NCBI RefSeq assembly: GCF_904849725.1
Contig: NC_058523.1
Location: forward strand, 169,738,689 to 169,802,688
Source of the DNA: Hordeum vulgare subsp. vulgare
Taxonomy: Eukaryota; Streptophyta; Magnoliopsida; Poales; Poaceae
Reading direction: 5' to 3'
DNA length: 64,000 bases
Part shown: positions 1-11,325 of the stretch, piece by piece
Layout: every line of letters begins with the position of its first letter
Position numbering within the stretch: position 1 is the first letter of the stretch
Notes under the pieces: generated by a model
Databases searched by the model: none
What the model was told of the DNA's origin: nothing
The model's input: only the letters and a program-made list of their open reading frames with translations
Translations under genes and position numbers: made by a program

Positions 1-40
<40 letters not shown>

Positions 41-520
41 TTTTTGTGACCTATTTTCGAGCTATTCACCGTTTCTTAAATATTCGGAGATCCATAACTC
101 CGATCGGGCTGAAATTTTTAGGGGATTTTTATCCAGAAAACATCATTCGTGCGGCCAAAGGAGAGCATTAACTGACTTAAATGCTCGCCACAAGACATGA
201 GGGTGCGGCCCTACCCCCAGGTCGCATCCTGTTGGCTTGTGCCTCTCTTGGGCACCGTGTTGTGTTGATTCTGACTCACAAAATTCCCATATATTCCAAA
301 AAAATCTCCACAAATTTTTATTGCACTTGGAGTCCGTTCGATATGGATTTTCTATAAAACAAAGAACACTCAAAAAGCATGAACTCGCATTGGGCACTCA
401 AACAATAGGTTAGTGCTTAAAAATAATATAAATTGGTAAGTAATTACTCAAAAAGTATTCTACCATGATAATATAATAGCATAGAACAATAAAAATTATA
501 GATACGTTGGAGACGTATCA
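1..520 (-). repeat. Left (3') LTR of W, truncated by the window start
   Basis: The segment begins in a CT-rich simple repeat (1-37) and ends with the palindromic LTR start of the minus strand, GATACGTCTCCAACGTATC read from 519. It matches 52441-52927 with scattered substitutions. The purine tract of the element follows at 521-535. Confidence 0.85.
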
Positions 521-2466
521 AGCATCCCCAAGCTTAATTCCTGCTCGTCCTCGAGTAGGTAAATGATAAAAAACAAAACATTTAATGTGAGATGCTACCC
601 AATATGTAATCTTTGCATGTATTCTCATTGAGAAACGATGAATTAACAAACATAGACATAGTCTCTCCCTAATAATAAAGCGCGGAACACTTATGCCGTA
701 CGTCACCGGTTATTTTACATAAAAACCCCTGCGTTCTCTCCAAATCAACCCGCAGTCCTTATATAAGTGAACTGACCGAACCATTTTTTTGTATTTTTGC
801 AAAAAGACCCTTATGTTTTCATGTAATCAACCCGCAATCCGTTTTGTCCGTATTTTATAGAAAAAACCCTAACTTTTACAATAAATAACTCGTAGTCTAT
901 CTTTGAGTCAAAACAAATTATTTTTTATACTTTCACATAAACACCCCTAACATATGCTTAATAACTCCGAAGTATATTTAGAATAAATATGTATTTTTAA
1001 ATAACAATACCTTTTAAACCGTGAATTCAATTTAAACATGTTATATACGAAATCTGATTAGAAAAATGTGTAGAGTTTGAATATGTTGTTATTTTACTTG
1101 TTAAATATTTTTAAAATAGTGTATAAGATACAATGTTAATCAATATTTGTCTTTATTTCATATCGACGATGTGTATTTTAACATGTAAACTTAATCGTCA
1201 ATATTTGGGAAATGTTATAATCCTTGGGCATGATGTACGTGCTCTGGGTTCTCTCTTTGCACATATTTCATGACCTAATTAGACTTTACGTACGTGTATT
1301 TTCTTTATAGAATCCACACGCGTTTTTACCAACGAACTACACTTTTTTGTAGTGAATACACAAATAGTTTTTATAGGATGTACATGCATTTATAAAATGG
1401 ATGAACATTATAAGTGCATGAAGGTTTATTTTAAAAAACTAACATAAGTACTATTCATCTCATAGTAATGAATGTTAACCATTGAATTTTTTTAGGTTTC
1501 ATCTATTACATGTGATGGCTATACATATATGCTTTTTTAAATATACTCAATTTATAAACGCAGCCTCCTCGGTGCCGTACGACACCACGACGATGATGTC
1601 TGAGTATGGTCATAGGTGCACACCATATTGATCAATATGACAAGTCAGAACGAAAATTCAGTTAAAATGATAGCGTTTCACGTAAGAAATCTTAACTACC
1701 CGTTGCAACGCACGAGCATTTGTGCTAGTAATACTTATAAGCACAAGCAATAAAATCATCAATTTTTCAAAGTATATGATCCTCAAAGAATGTTTACCCC
1801 CATTCATCTTATTATATTAGCAAGGCATGGCTCCATCTTCACCACATTAGTACAAATTCCAAGTACCACGGTGCCCAAGTCGGCCAACTGGATCATACTT
1901 TTTCAATGTGCATCAACTTTTTATTCTTCATGCAATACATGAGCGTGAACCATGGACATAGCATATAAGTGGAGTAGAATGTGGTGGTAGGTTTCAAAGG
2001 GGTAAAAGTGGAGAAGAAAGTCTCGCATCAACTCGGCGTATCAACGGGCTAAGGAGATGTAAATCAATAGATATCAATCCAAGGAATAGGGATTGCCATG
2101 CAACGGATGCACTAGAGCTATAATTGTGTGAAAGCTCGACTGAAGCTAACTTGGTGTGCATGCAACTTGCTTTCTCATGAAGACATTGGGCATTTGAGGA
2201 CGCCCATCATGAGAATATACAAGCCAAGTTCTATACTGAAAAATTCCTACTAGCATACGGAAGTAACAAAATAAGAGACTCTCTATATGAATAAGTTGGT
2301 GCCAATATGAGGCACAAGTGCGGTAAAGGATAGTAGCAAAGTCCCTTCTCTCTTTTTCTCTCATTTATTTGTTTTTCATATATATTTTTTCATGGTGGGC
2401 TCATTTGACCTCCCCCATTTTTCTATTTTGGCCTCCCCCATTTTATTTATGGTGGGCTCATTTGGC
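521..2466 (-). other. W internal 3' untranslated region with polypurine tract
   Basis: Directly next to the LTR lies a CCCCAAGCTT-containing tract (minus-strand AAGCTTGGGG), the likely plus-strand primer. The rest resembles the corresponding part of the X internal regions (for example 1890-2470 resembles 21060-21600), without a supportable coding sequence. It is interrupted by the Helitron-like insert at 662-1728 and ends where Y inserted. Confidence 0.7.
662..1728 (+). mobile_element. Helitron-like non-autonomous element
   Basis: This block is absent from the related X internal regions. It begins TCTCTCCCTAATAATAAAG and ends with a short hairpin (CCCGT, loop, ACGAG) followed about ten bases later by CTAG. 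TC at the start and hairpin plus CTRR at the end is the known Helitron signature, and this 3' end is widespread in grasses. No Rep/helicase is encoded. The insertion dinucleotide is not the textbook A/T, so the left boundary is less certain. Confidence 0.55.
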
Positions 2467-2471
2467 CTCCC

Positions 2472-4012
2472 TGATAATCCACAAGTATAGGGGATTGCAA
2501 CAGTTTTCGATGGTAGAATGTTCAACCAAAATTTATTGGTTCGATAGGGGAAGCGAAAGAATATTCTCAAGTATTAGCAGCTGAGTTTGTCAATTTCAAC
2601 CACATCTGAAAGATTAGTGTCTGCAAGCAAAGTATCAGTAGCAAAGTGATATGATAGCAATGGTGTAAGAAAAAGATTTGTTGACGGCAGACTTTTGCTA
2701 AGTGTTGTATCAATGGCGCCAGTAAAAGTGTTGCAGGAAGTAACATCCAAGTAGCAAGTAACAGCAGTAGTGAAAGCAGTAGCAAGTAGCAAGGAACAGA
2801 AGTAGCAGCAGAGTAACAGCAGTAGCAACAGAGTAACAGCAGCAGCAGTAACAGCAGTAGCAGCAAAGTAACATAGCAAGGACAAGTAGTAAAAGACTCG
2901 TAGGCAGTGGATCGGTGATGGATGAGTATACTGGATGTGATTCATCATGTAACAGCTATAACACGAAGAGATAAGTAACTAGCTCCCATTCGTCAATCTA
3001 ATGTAGGCATGTATTCCGTATGTAGTCATACATGCTTAGGGAAAAGAACTTGCATGGCATCTATTGTCCATCCCTCCCGTGGCAGCGGGGTCCTAATGGA
3101 AACTACGGGATATTAAGGTTCTCCTTTTAATAAAGAACTGGACCAACGCATTAACATGTGGTGAACACATGAACTCCTCATACTATGGTCATCTCCGGGA
3201 GTGGTTCCGGCTATTGTCACTCCGGGGTTGCCGAGTCATAACACATAGTAGGTGACTACAACTTGCAAGATAGGATCTAAAACACACATATATTGGCGAC
3301 AACATAACAGGTTCAGATCTGAAATCATGGCACTCGGGCCCTAGTGACAAGCATTAAGCATGGCAAAGTAGTAGCAACATCAATCTCAGAACATAGTGGA
3401 TACCACGGATCAATCCCCGTCAAAACTAACTCGATTACATGATAGATCCAACTCATCACCGTCCAGCAAGCCTACGATGAAATTACTCACGAACGGTGAA
3501 GAGCATCATGGAATTGTCGATGGAGGAAGGTTGATGATGATGATGGCGATGATTTCCCCTCTTCGGAGCCCAGAACGGACTCCAGATCTGCCCTCCAGAT
3601 GAAGAACAGGAGGTGGCGGCGCCTCCGTATCGTAAAACGCGATGAATCCTTCTCCCTGATTTTTTTCTGGGTGAGACGGAATAAATAGAGCTGAGTTTGG
3701 AGGCGGTGGCGCCACGTGGGCCCTACAAGCCCTCACGGCGGGGCCAGGGGGTGGTCGCGGCCCAGGGGCTTGTGGCCCACTAGCACACCTCCTCCGGTGG
3801 ATCTTTGCGCAGGTATTTTTCATTAATTCCAGAAAAATTCTCTATAAATTTTCAGGTCATTCCGAGAACTTTTATTTCTGCACAAAAACAACACCATGGC
3901 AATTCTGCTGAAAACAACGTTAGTCCGGGTTAGTTCCATTCAAATCGTGCAAATTAGAGTCCAAAACAAGGGCAAAAGAGTTCGGAAAAGTAGATACGAC
4001 GGAGACGTATCA
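2472..4012 (-). repeat. 3' LTR of Y
   Basis: 1541 bp, starting (minus strand) TGATACGTCTCCGTCGTATC and ending in TTATCA. It is homologous over its length to 8517-10081 and 33365-34940. A region of degenerate CTGTTAC/TGCTGTTAC repeats (about 2680-2890) differs in copy number between the LTR copies and generates long leucine-rich reading frames that are not genes. Confidence 0.92.
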
Positions 4013-7000
4013 ACTCCCCCAAGCTTAAAGCCTTGCTTGTCCTCAAGCAATTCAGTTGGCAAACTGAAAGAGATAAAAGAAAAACTTTGACGAACTGTGT
4101 TTGATCTTGTTGTTGCAACTATGTCTAACTCATAACTAGAATTTCAACAAGATCACAAGCAAACCACATAAGCAAATGACATCTAGGTCTCACGGTAAAC
4201 TCATATCAATGGCATAATCAACTAGCGAGCAGATAATAATAAGCCTCAAACGTCAACACTTCAATCAAAACAACATGAAGCAGTACGAATAGATGGTATC
4301 TCGCTAACTCTTTCTGAGACCGCAAAACATAAATGCAGAGCACCTTCAAAGACCAAGGGCTGACTAAACATTGTAATTCATGGCAAAGAAGATCCAGTCA
4401 TAGTCATGCTCAACATAGTTAAAAGCAAAGCATAAAAATGATAGAGGTGCTCTCTAATTGGTGCTTTTGTAAGAGGAGGATGACTCGACAGGAACATAAA
4501 TAGACAAGCCCTTCGCAGAGGGAAGCATTGCTTTGCAGAGGTGCCAGAGCTCAAGCTTTGAAAACAAAGATAATAATTTTGGGTGGCATGCTTTCATTGT
4601 CAACATAATGAGTAAGAGTTCTCAACATCTTCCACGCTACACATGCTATAGGCGGTTCCCAAACAGAAAAGTAAAGTTTTAACTCCCCCACCACCAATCA
4701 ATCACACTCCACGGCTAGCCGAATCCTCGGGTACCGTCCACACCAACGTCAATCCTGGGGGAGTTTTGTTTGCAATTATCTTTTCGATTTGAGCATGGAA
4801 CTGGGAATTCCAATTACCGGCCCCTTGATGACCCACAAGTATAGGGGATCAATCTAGTCCTTTTGATAAGTAAGAGTGTCGAACCTAACGAGGAGCAGAA
4901 GGCTCTGATAAATGGGTTTCAGCAAGGTAATAACTTCAAGCACTGAAAGTAGCGGTAACAAGTGATTGTGTAGCGAGCTGAAACGTAGCAAGCAAAGAGT
5001 TACAAGTAACAAGTAGTAGCAACGGTGCAGCAAGTGGCCCAATCCCTTTTGTAGCAAGGGACAAGCCTGAACAAAGTCTTATAGGAGGAAAAACACTCCC
5101 GAGGACACACGGGAATTTTTGTCATGCTAGTTTCATCATGTTCATATGATTCGCGTTTGTTACTTTGATAGTTTGATATGTGGGTGGACCGGCGCTTGGG
5201 TACTGCCCTTACTTGGACAAGCATCCCACTTATGATTAACCTCTCTCGCAAGCATCCTCAACTACAAAAGAAGAATTAAGACAAAGTCTAACCATAGCAT
5301 TAAACTAGTGGATCCAAATCAGCCCCTCACGAAGCAATGCATAGACTGGGGTTTAAGCTTCTGTCACTCCAGCAACCCATCATCTACTTACTACTTCCCA
5401 ATGCCTTCCTCTAGGCCCAAATATGGTGAAGTGTTATGTAGTCGGCATTCACATAACACCACTAGAGGAAAAACAACATACATCATATCAAAATACCGAA
5501 CGAATATCAAATTCACATGACTATTATCAGCATGACTTATCCCATGTCCTCAGTAACAAAAGTAACTACTCACAAGACATAATCATAATCATGACCAGAG
5601 GTGTAATGAATAGCATAAAGGATGTGAACATAAACTCTTCCACCAAGTAATCCAACTAGCATCAACTACAAAGAGTAATCAACACTACTAGCAACCTTAC
5701 AAGTACCAATCGGAGTCACGAGACGAAGATTGGTTACAAGAGATGAACTAGGGATTGGAGAGGAGATGGTGCTGATGAAGATGTTGATGTAGATGCCTCC
5801 CCTCCGACGAGAGGAGTGTTGGTGATGACGATGGCGACGATTTCCCCCTCCGGGAGGGAAGTTTCCCCGGCAGGATCGTCCTGCCGGAGCTCTAGATTGG
5901 ATCTGCTCAAGTTCCGCCTCCTGGCGGCGGGGAAACCACGAAAAAGCTTCCTCTTGATTTTTTTTCCAGACCAGGACGCTTCATATAGCAAAAGAGGGGG
6001 GCTAGTGGGCCGTCAGGCAGCCCACAAGCTTGCCCACCACCACCAGGGGGGTGGTGGCGGAGTGGGGTCTTGTGGAGCCCTGGTGGTCCCCTTCCGGTAG
6101 TTCTTTCGCCCAGTATTTTTAATATATTCCAGAAAAAATCCACATAAATTTTCAGGGCATTTGGAGATGTGCAGAATAGTGGACTAGGATTTGCTCCTTT
6201 TCCAGTCCAGAATTCCAGCTTCCTGAATTCTCCCTCTTCAAATAATCCTTGCAAAATAAGAGAGAAAAGGCATAAATATGGTACCACAAGTAATATAACA
6301 GCCCAAAAAGCAATAAATATCAACATGAAAGCATGATGCAAAATGGATGTATCACCCCTTTCTCGTGAATGATAGTGAATAAACACATATCGAGGATAAC
6401 ACGCCTAGCATGGAAGATACCAATACCCCCGTGTCACCACATGAGCAGTTCGGGCATGCAAAACAGATTATTTCTTGAAGATTTAGAGAGTGGCACATGC
6501 AAATTTACTTGGAACGGCAGGTAGATACCGCACATAGGTAGGTATGGTGGACTCACATGGAAAAACTTTGGGTTTATGGAAGTGGATGCACAAGCAGTAT
6601 TCCCGCTTAGTACAAGTGAAGGCTAGCAAAAGACTGCGAAGCGACCAACTAGAGAGCGACAATAGTCACCAAAATGCATTGAGATTAACTAACATTGAGT
6701 GCCAACATGAGTAGGACATAAATCACCATGAACATGAACGTCATAGAGGCTATGTTGATTTTGTTTCAACTACATGCGTGGACATGCGCCAAGTCAAGCC
6801 ACTTGAATTATTCAAAGGAGGATACCATCCTATCATACTACATCATAGTCATCTCAACATTCATGTGGGCAGCCAAGACAAACCATTATAAGCTCCTAGC
6901 TAATTAAGCATGGCATGAGAAACTATGATCTCTAAGTTGTCATTCCAAACATGTTTTTCTCACAACAAAGCTGAATCAGGAACGATGAGCTAGTCATATT

Positions 7001-7498
7001 TACAAAAACAAAATAGATCGAGTCCATACCAGCTTTTCCAGGCTCAGTCACTTCATCATATATCGTCATTATTGCCTTTCACTTACACGATCAAACGATG
7101 TGAACAATAATAAGAGTGCTCGTGCATTGGACTAAGCTGGAATCTGCAGGCAAACACAAAGGAGAAGACAAAGTAATATGGCTCTTTGAAAGCTAAACAG
7201 GTATGCATGGAAGAGCCACTAAACATTGTAACCAATATCTTCTACCTTGACCCAAAGAAAAAGAAAACTATTTACACGGGAAAGCTCCCAACAAGCAAAA
7301 AGGAGAAAAAGAAAATCTTTTTGGGTTTTCTCAAACTAGACAGACACACGAAAAGAAAACGAGAAAAAGAAATAAACTAGCACGGATGATACAGTGGCAA
7401 AGTGTGAACACCGGCTAACCAAGTGAAAGCATAAGCAAGAATGTAAAGTCGGTGAGAACACGTACTCCCCCAAGCTTAGGCTTTTGGCCTAAGTTGGT
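4013..7498 (-). other. Y 3' untranslated region with two purine tracts
   Basis: Excluding Z (4826-6354), this is non-coding sequence between the Athila-ORF1-like gene and the 3' LTR. The terminal purine tract (minus-strand AAGCTTGGGGGAGT) is at about 4013-4027, and an almost identical tract lies at about 7466-7480 just after the gene's stop. The sequence is collinear with 14775-16732 of Y2, including the same pair of tracts. No protein-coding potential is supported. Confidence 0.75.
4826..6354 (-). repeat. Element Z: solo LTR of another Triticeae Gypsy family
   Basis: 1529 bp with minus-strand start TGATACATCCATTTTGCATC and end GGGTCATCA. It is flanked by the perfect duplication CCCCT at 4821-4825 and 6355-6359. 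The uninterrupted target is seen in Y2 near 15925-15940, which proves insertion into the Y interior. No internal domain or second LTR remains, so this is a solo LTR left by LTR-LTR recombination. Open frames inside it, such as 5907-6386, are LTR sequence and not genes. Confidence 0.93.
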
Positions 7499-8516
7499 CT
7501 ACTCCCAAGGAGGGAAATAACCAACTCTAGGGTACTCCGGAGTGGACTGAGGATGCCACTGCTGTGTGAGCTCCTCTGGCTCCCACTGATAAACTGGCGT
7601 CTGGTACTCGACTGGTGGCTCGGGCACGGGCACCTATGGTTGGGTTAAGCCCCAATATGCGTAGATATCCGAGGGCATAATAATGTACCTGCCTGCATGA
7701 AGATTGAACAAAGAAGGAACAGGCAAAGTAATAGTCTCAGGAGTACGTGGACTAAATACCAAGTTATAAATCATCCTTCTATTTATATCTCAATCAAGAA
7801 AGTCATGGCGAACCATGCTATCATAATCTAGATATCTATCGGGAAGGAGAACCTCTTCTTCTTCCTCTAATCTAATGGGTATCTCAAAGTGTCTGGCAAG
7901 ATGGGTTGCATAGATACCTCCATAGACAACACCTTTAGAACGGTTCAGGTTCAACCATTGAGCTACTATAGCGCGCAAGCTATAAGTTTTATCGTTATAA
8001 AGGGCTTCGCGCAAGACCGCAAGATCTGGGGAACTAAGGGACCCAGCTTTCCCACGGCCAATCAAACATTTTCCCACAAAAAGTGAGAAGTACAGAAGCA
8101 CGGGAAAATGAATGCTAGCAGCTCTAGCGCAAGACACTCCTCTCTCCTCTCCTACAACAATTGTATCGGTGAAAGCTCCCAAGTCTCGTGCACGAGGTTC
8201 ATAAATATCCCCAACGTAAGGTAATTTGCAAACATTGCAAAAATCTTGGAGAGGATTCTTCCTCGGATAGAAGTTAAAGCTTTGTACAAAGATATTAGTG
8301 AGGAGGAGGTATTGCGGACACTTATCTTCAACGAAGGCGGTAAGGCCTGTGTTTTCCACCAAGTGATAAAAGTCCTCATAAATTCCAGCGGCGCGTAAGA
8401 ACACGTCGCTTGGCCACTCGCACGCTCGAACTTCTGCGACTCGAGGGACCAAATACTTGGGCTTCTTCTCACTTCCATCATCCTTGGGGTCACGGCTTGA
8501 AGAGCCTCTTAAGAAC
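7499..8516 (-). pseudogene. Athila-ORF1-like protein of Y, split by Y2 and stop-damaged
   Basis: The product resembles the plant Athila ORF1 family (Pfam ATHILA, PF03078 by memory), whose function is unknown. The reading frame is recognisable from a SSRDPKDDGSEKKPKYL segment onward and ends at the stop at 7499-7501. An in-frame TGA near 7790 replaces an arginine codon present in Y2. The true start codon is not here: it lies at 17856-17858, because Y2 inserted after about four codons and duplicated AGAAC. Compared with 13712-14774 it also lacks a short stretch after the YPRKNP motif. The gene is therefore broken at least twice. Confidence 0.85.
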
Positions 8517-10081
8517 TGATACGTCTCCATCGTATCTACTTTTCCGAACTCTTTTGCCCTTGTTTTGGACTCTTACTTGCATGATTTGAATGGAACTAAC
8601 CCGGACTAACGCTGTTTTCAGCAGAATTGCCATGGTGTTGTTTTTGTACAGAAATAGAAGTTCTCGGAATGTCTTGAAAATTTACGGAGATGTTTTCTAG
8701 AATTAAAGAAAAATAATTGCGCAAAGATCCACCGGAGGAGGTGTGCTAGTGGGCCACAAGCCCCTAGGCCGCGGCCACCCCCCTAGGCCACGCCATGAGG
8801 GCTTGTGGGGCCCACGTCGCACCACCGCCCCCAAACTCAGCTCTATTTATTCCGTCTCACCTGGAAAAAAAGCAGGGAGAAGGATTCATCGCGTTTTACG
8901 ATACGGAGGCGCCGCCACCTCCTGTTCTTCATCTGGAGGACAGATCTGGAGTCCGTTCAGGATCCGGAGAGGGGAAATTATCGCCATCGTCATCATCAAC
9001 CTTCCTCCATCGACAATTCCATGATGCTCTTCACCGTTCGTGAGTAATCTCATCGTAGGCTTGCTAGACGGTGATGAGTTGGATGAGATCTATCATGTAA
9101 TCGAGTTAGTTTTGACGGGGATTGATCCCTAGTATCCACTATGTTCTAGATTGATGTTGCTAATACTTTGCCATGCTTAATGCTTGTCACTAGGGCCCGA
9201 GTGCCATGATTTCATATCTGAACCTATTATGTTGTCGCCAATATATGTGTGTTTTAGATCCTATCTTGCAAGTTGTAGTCACCTACTATGTGTTATGACC
9301 CAGCAACCCCGGAGTGACAATAGCCGGAACCACTCCCGGAGATGACCATAGTATGAGGAGTTCATGTATTCACCACGTGTTAATGCGTTGGTCCAGTTCT
9401 TTATTAAAAGGAGAACCTTAATATCCCATAGTTTCCATTAGGACCCCACTGCCACGGAAGGGATGGACAATAGATGTCATGCAAGTTCTTTTCCCTAAGC
9501 ACGTATGACTACATACGGAATACATGCCTACATTAGATTGACGAACGGGAGCTAGACATATCTCTCTGTGTTATAGCTGTTACATGATGAATCATATCTG
9601 GCACACTCATCCATCACCTATCCACTGCCGACGAGTCTTTTACTACTGGTCCTTGCTACGTTGCTTTGCTGCTGTTACTCTGTTGGTACTGCTGTTACTT
9701 GCTGTGTTGTCACTACTGTTGTTCCTTGCTACTGTTGTCACTACTGTTGTTACTTTGTTGATACTTGTTGCAAGACTTTTCTGGAGCCATTGCCGGGAAG
9801 AATAGTCCCCCGTCCACGTGCTATTTACTGGCGCCATTGATACAACAGTTAGGAATAGTCTGCCGTCAACATATATTTTTCTCACATCGTTGCTATCATA
9901 CCACTTTTCTAGTGATACTTAGCTTGAAGACACTAATCTTTCAGGTGTGGTTGAAATTGACAAACTCAGCTGCTAATACTTGAGAATATTCTTTCGCTTC
10001 CCTTTGTGTCGAATCAAAAAATTTGGGTTGAATAATCTACCCTCGAAAACTGTTGCGATCCCCTACACTTGTGGGTTATCA
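8517..10081 (+). repeat. 5' LTR of Y2
   Basis: 1565 bp, from TGATACGTCTCCATCGTATC to GGGTTATCA. It is homologous to both LTRs of Y. A probable core promoter (CTATTTATTCC) lies near 8842-8852. Degenerate CTGTTAC repeats occupy about 9655-9770. Confidence 0.93.
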
Positions 10082-10092
10082 AGACTATTTTC

Positions 10093-10110
10093 TAGCGCCA
10101 TTGCCGGGGG
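10093..10110 (+). other. Primer-binding site, tRNA-Asp type
   Basis: TAGCGCCATTGCCGGGGG, 11 bases after the LTR, matches the 3' end of plant tRNA-Asp (TGGCGCCGTTGCCGGGGA) with three mismatches. Use of tRNA-Asp fits the Athila lineage of Gypsy elements. The other sites in this window are at 33336-33353 (Y, perfect, minus strand), 24313-24330 and 29560-29577 (X). Confidence 0.85.
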
Positions 10111-10161
10111 AAGCACAGCTATATTCTCTGAGTCACTTGGGATTGACGTCTGCTGATCACT

Positions 10162-11322
10162 ATGACGAATCTGAAAGGTCCAAAAACTGAAATCTTGCCT
10201 TGCACTACGAGGACAGGTAAGGAACTGCCATCTAGCTCTGCACTTGATTCACCTTCATTTTTGAGTAAGTTTGCGACTTCGCCTCCTGCTAGAAATCTTG
10301 ATATGTCGCCTGTGCTTGATGATGCTACTTCTGATTCCCATGATGCTATGCTTGATACTATGCCTGATGATGCTATGTTTGATACTATGCCTGATGATGC
10401 TATGCTTGATACTGCTTTGCCACTAGGTGCATTCCTTGATGCACAAATTGCTAGAGTTGCCGCTAGACGTGATGATACTTCTAAAACTGCTGATACTATT
10501 GAAGTAGAACCTGCTACTATGCCTGAATTGCCTGTTATGCCTGAACGCTATGTTATGGAGGGAGAGATAGTTGAGGACTTTCTTGCGTGTAAGGATAGCT
10601 ATGATGTTGAGAAACTACTACACAAGTGGAAAGAAAAATCTCTGAACGCTAGGATGAAATACGACCCGAAGTTTGCCACTTCGCCTATCTTTGTGACCGA
10701 TAAGGATTATGAATTCTCTGTCGACCCTGAGTTAATCACTCTGGTCAAATCTGATCCTTTTCACAGTTATGAGTCTGAAACGGTTGTAGCCCATCTTACC
10801 AAACTGCACGATATAGCCACCCTATTCACTAGTGAGGAAAAATTCCGCCACTACTATATCCTCAAGCTGTTTCCTTTCTCGCTAAAGGTTGATGCTAAGA
10901 CTTTGTTCACTTCTCTTGCTCCTGGTTGTGTGCTTAGCCCCCGGGATATGGTCTACTATTTATCTAAAAAATATTTCCCTGCCCATAAGAAGCAAGCTGC
11001 CTTGCGGGAAATATACAACTTTGCTCAAGCTGGAGAAGAGAGTCTCCCACAAGCTTGGGGGAGGCTCATCCAGCTGCTGAATACTTTGCCTGATCATCCT
11101 CTTGAGAAGAATGAAATACTTGATATCTTCTATAATGGACTTACCGATGCTTCTAGAGACCACCTAGATAGTTGTGTTGGTTGTGTTTTTAGGGAAATAA
11201 CAGTAGAACAAGCTGAGATTCTATTGAATAACATATTGTGCAATGAGAACGCTTGGACTATTCCCGAACCTCCTCATAAGCCAACTCCGAAGAAAAGAGG
11301 TATTCTATTCCTCAGTCCTTAA
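10162..11322 (+). pseudogene. Gag (capsid) part of Y2 gag-protease
   Basis: 386 codons from ATG at 10162. Residues about 55-85 are a nine-residue tandem repeat of PDDAMLDTM type; the remainder carries the typical plant Gypsy capsid fold region (FHSYESETVVAHL, then KLFPFSLKVDAKTLF and LREIYNFAQAGEESLPQAW). No CCHC zinc knuckle is visible. The frame stops at a TAA (11320-11322) where the Y copy has a glutamate codon, and the same frame continues from 11326 into the protease. This is most likely a nonsense mutation in a single gag-protease gene rather than a programmed stop. Gag would form the particle that packages element RNA. Confidence 0.88.
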
Positions 11323-11325
11323 GAT

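Noticed and set aside
2567..2948. Leucine/alanine-rich minus-strand proteins of about 100-125 aa
   Set aside because: They translate the degenerate CTGTTAC repeats of the Y LTR and recur with different frames in every LTR copy (also 9584-9885 and 33467-33869).
5907..6386. 159-aa minus-strand frame
   Set aside because: It lies almost entirely within solo LTR Z and runs past its end; no conserved protein motif.
11320..11322. Programmed stop (readthrough) between gag and protease in Y2
   Set aside because: The Y copy has a glutamate codon at this place, so a nonsense mutation is the simpler explanation.
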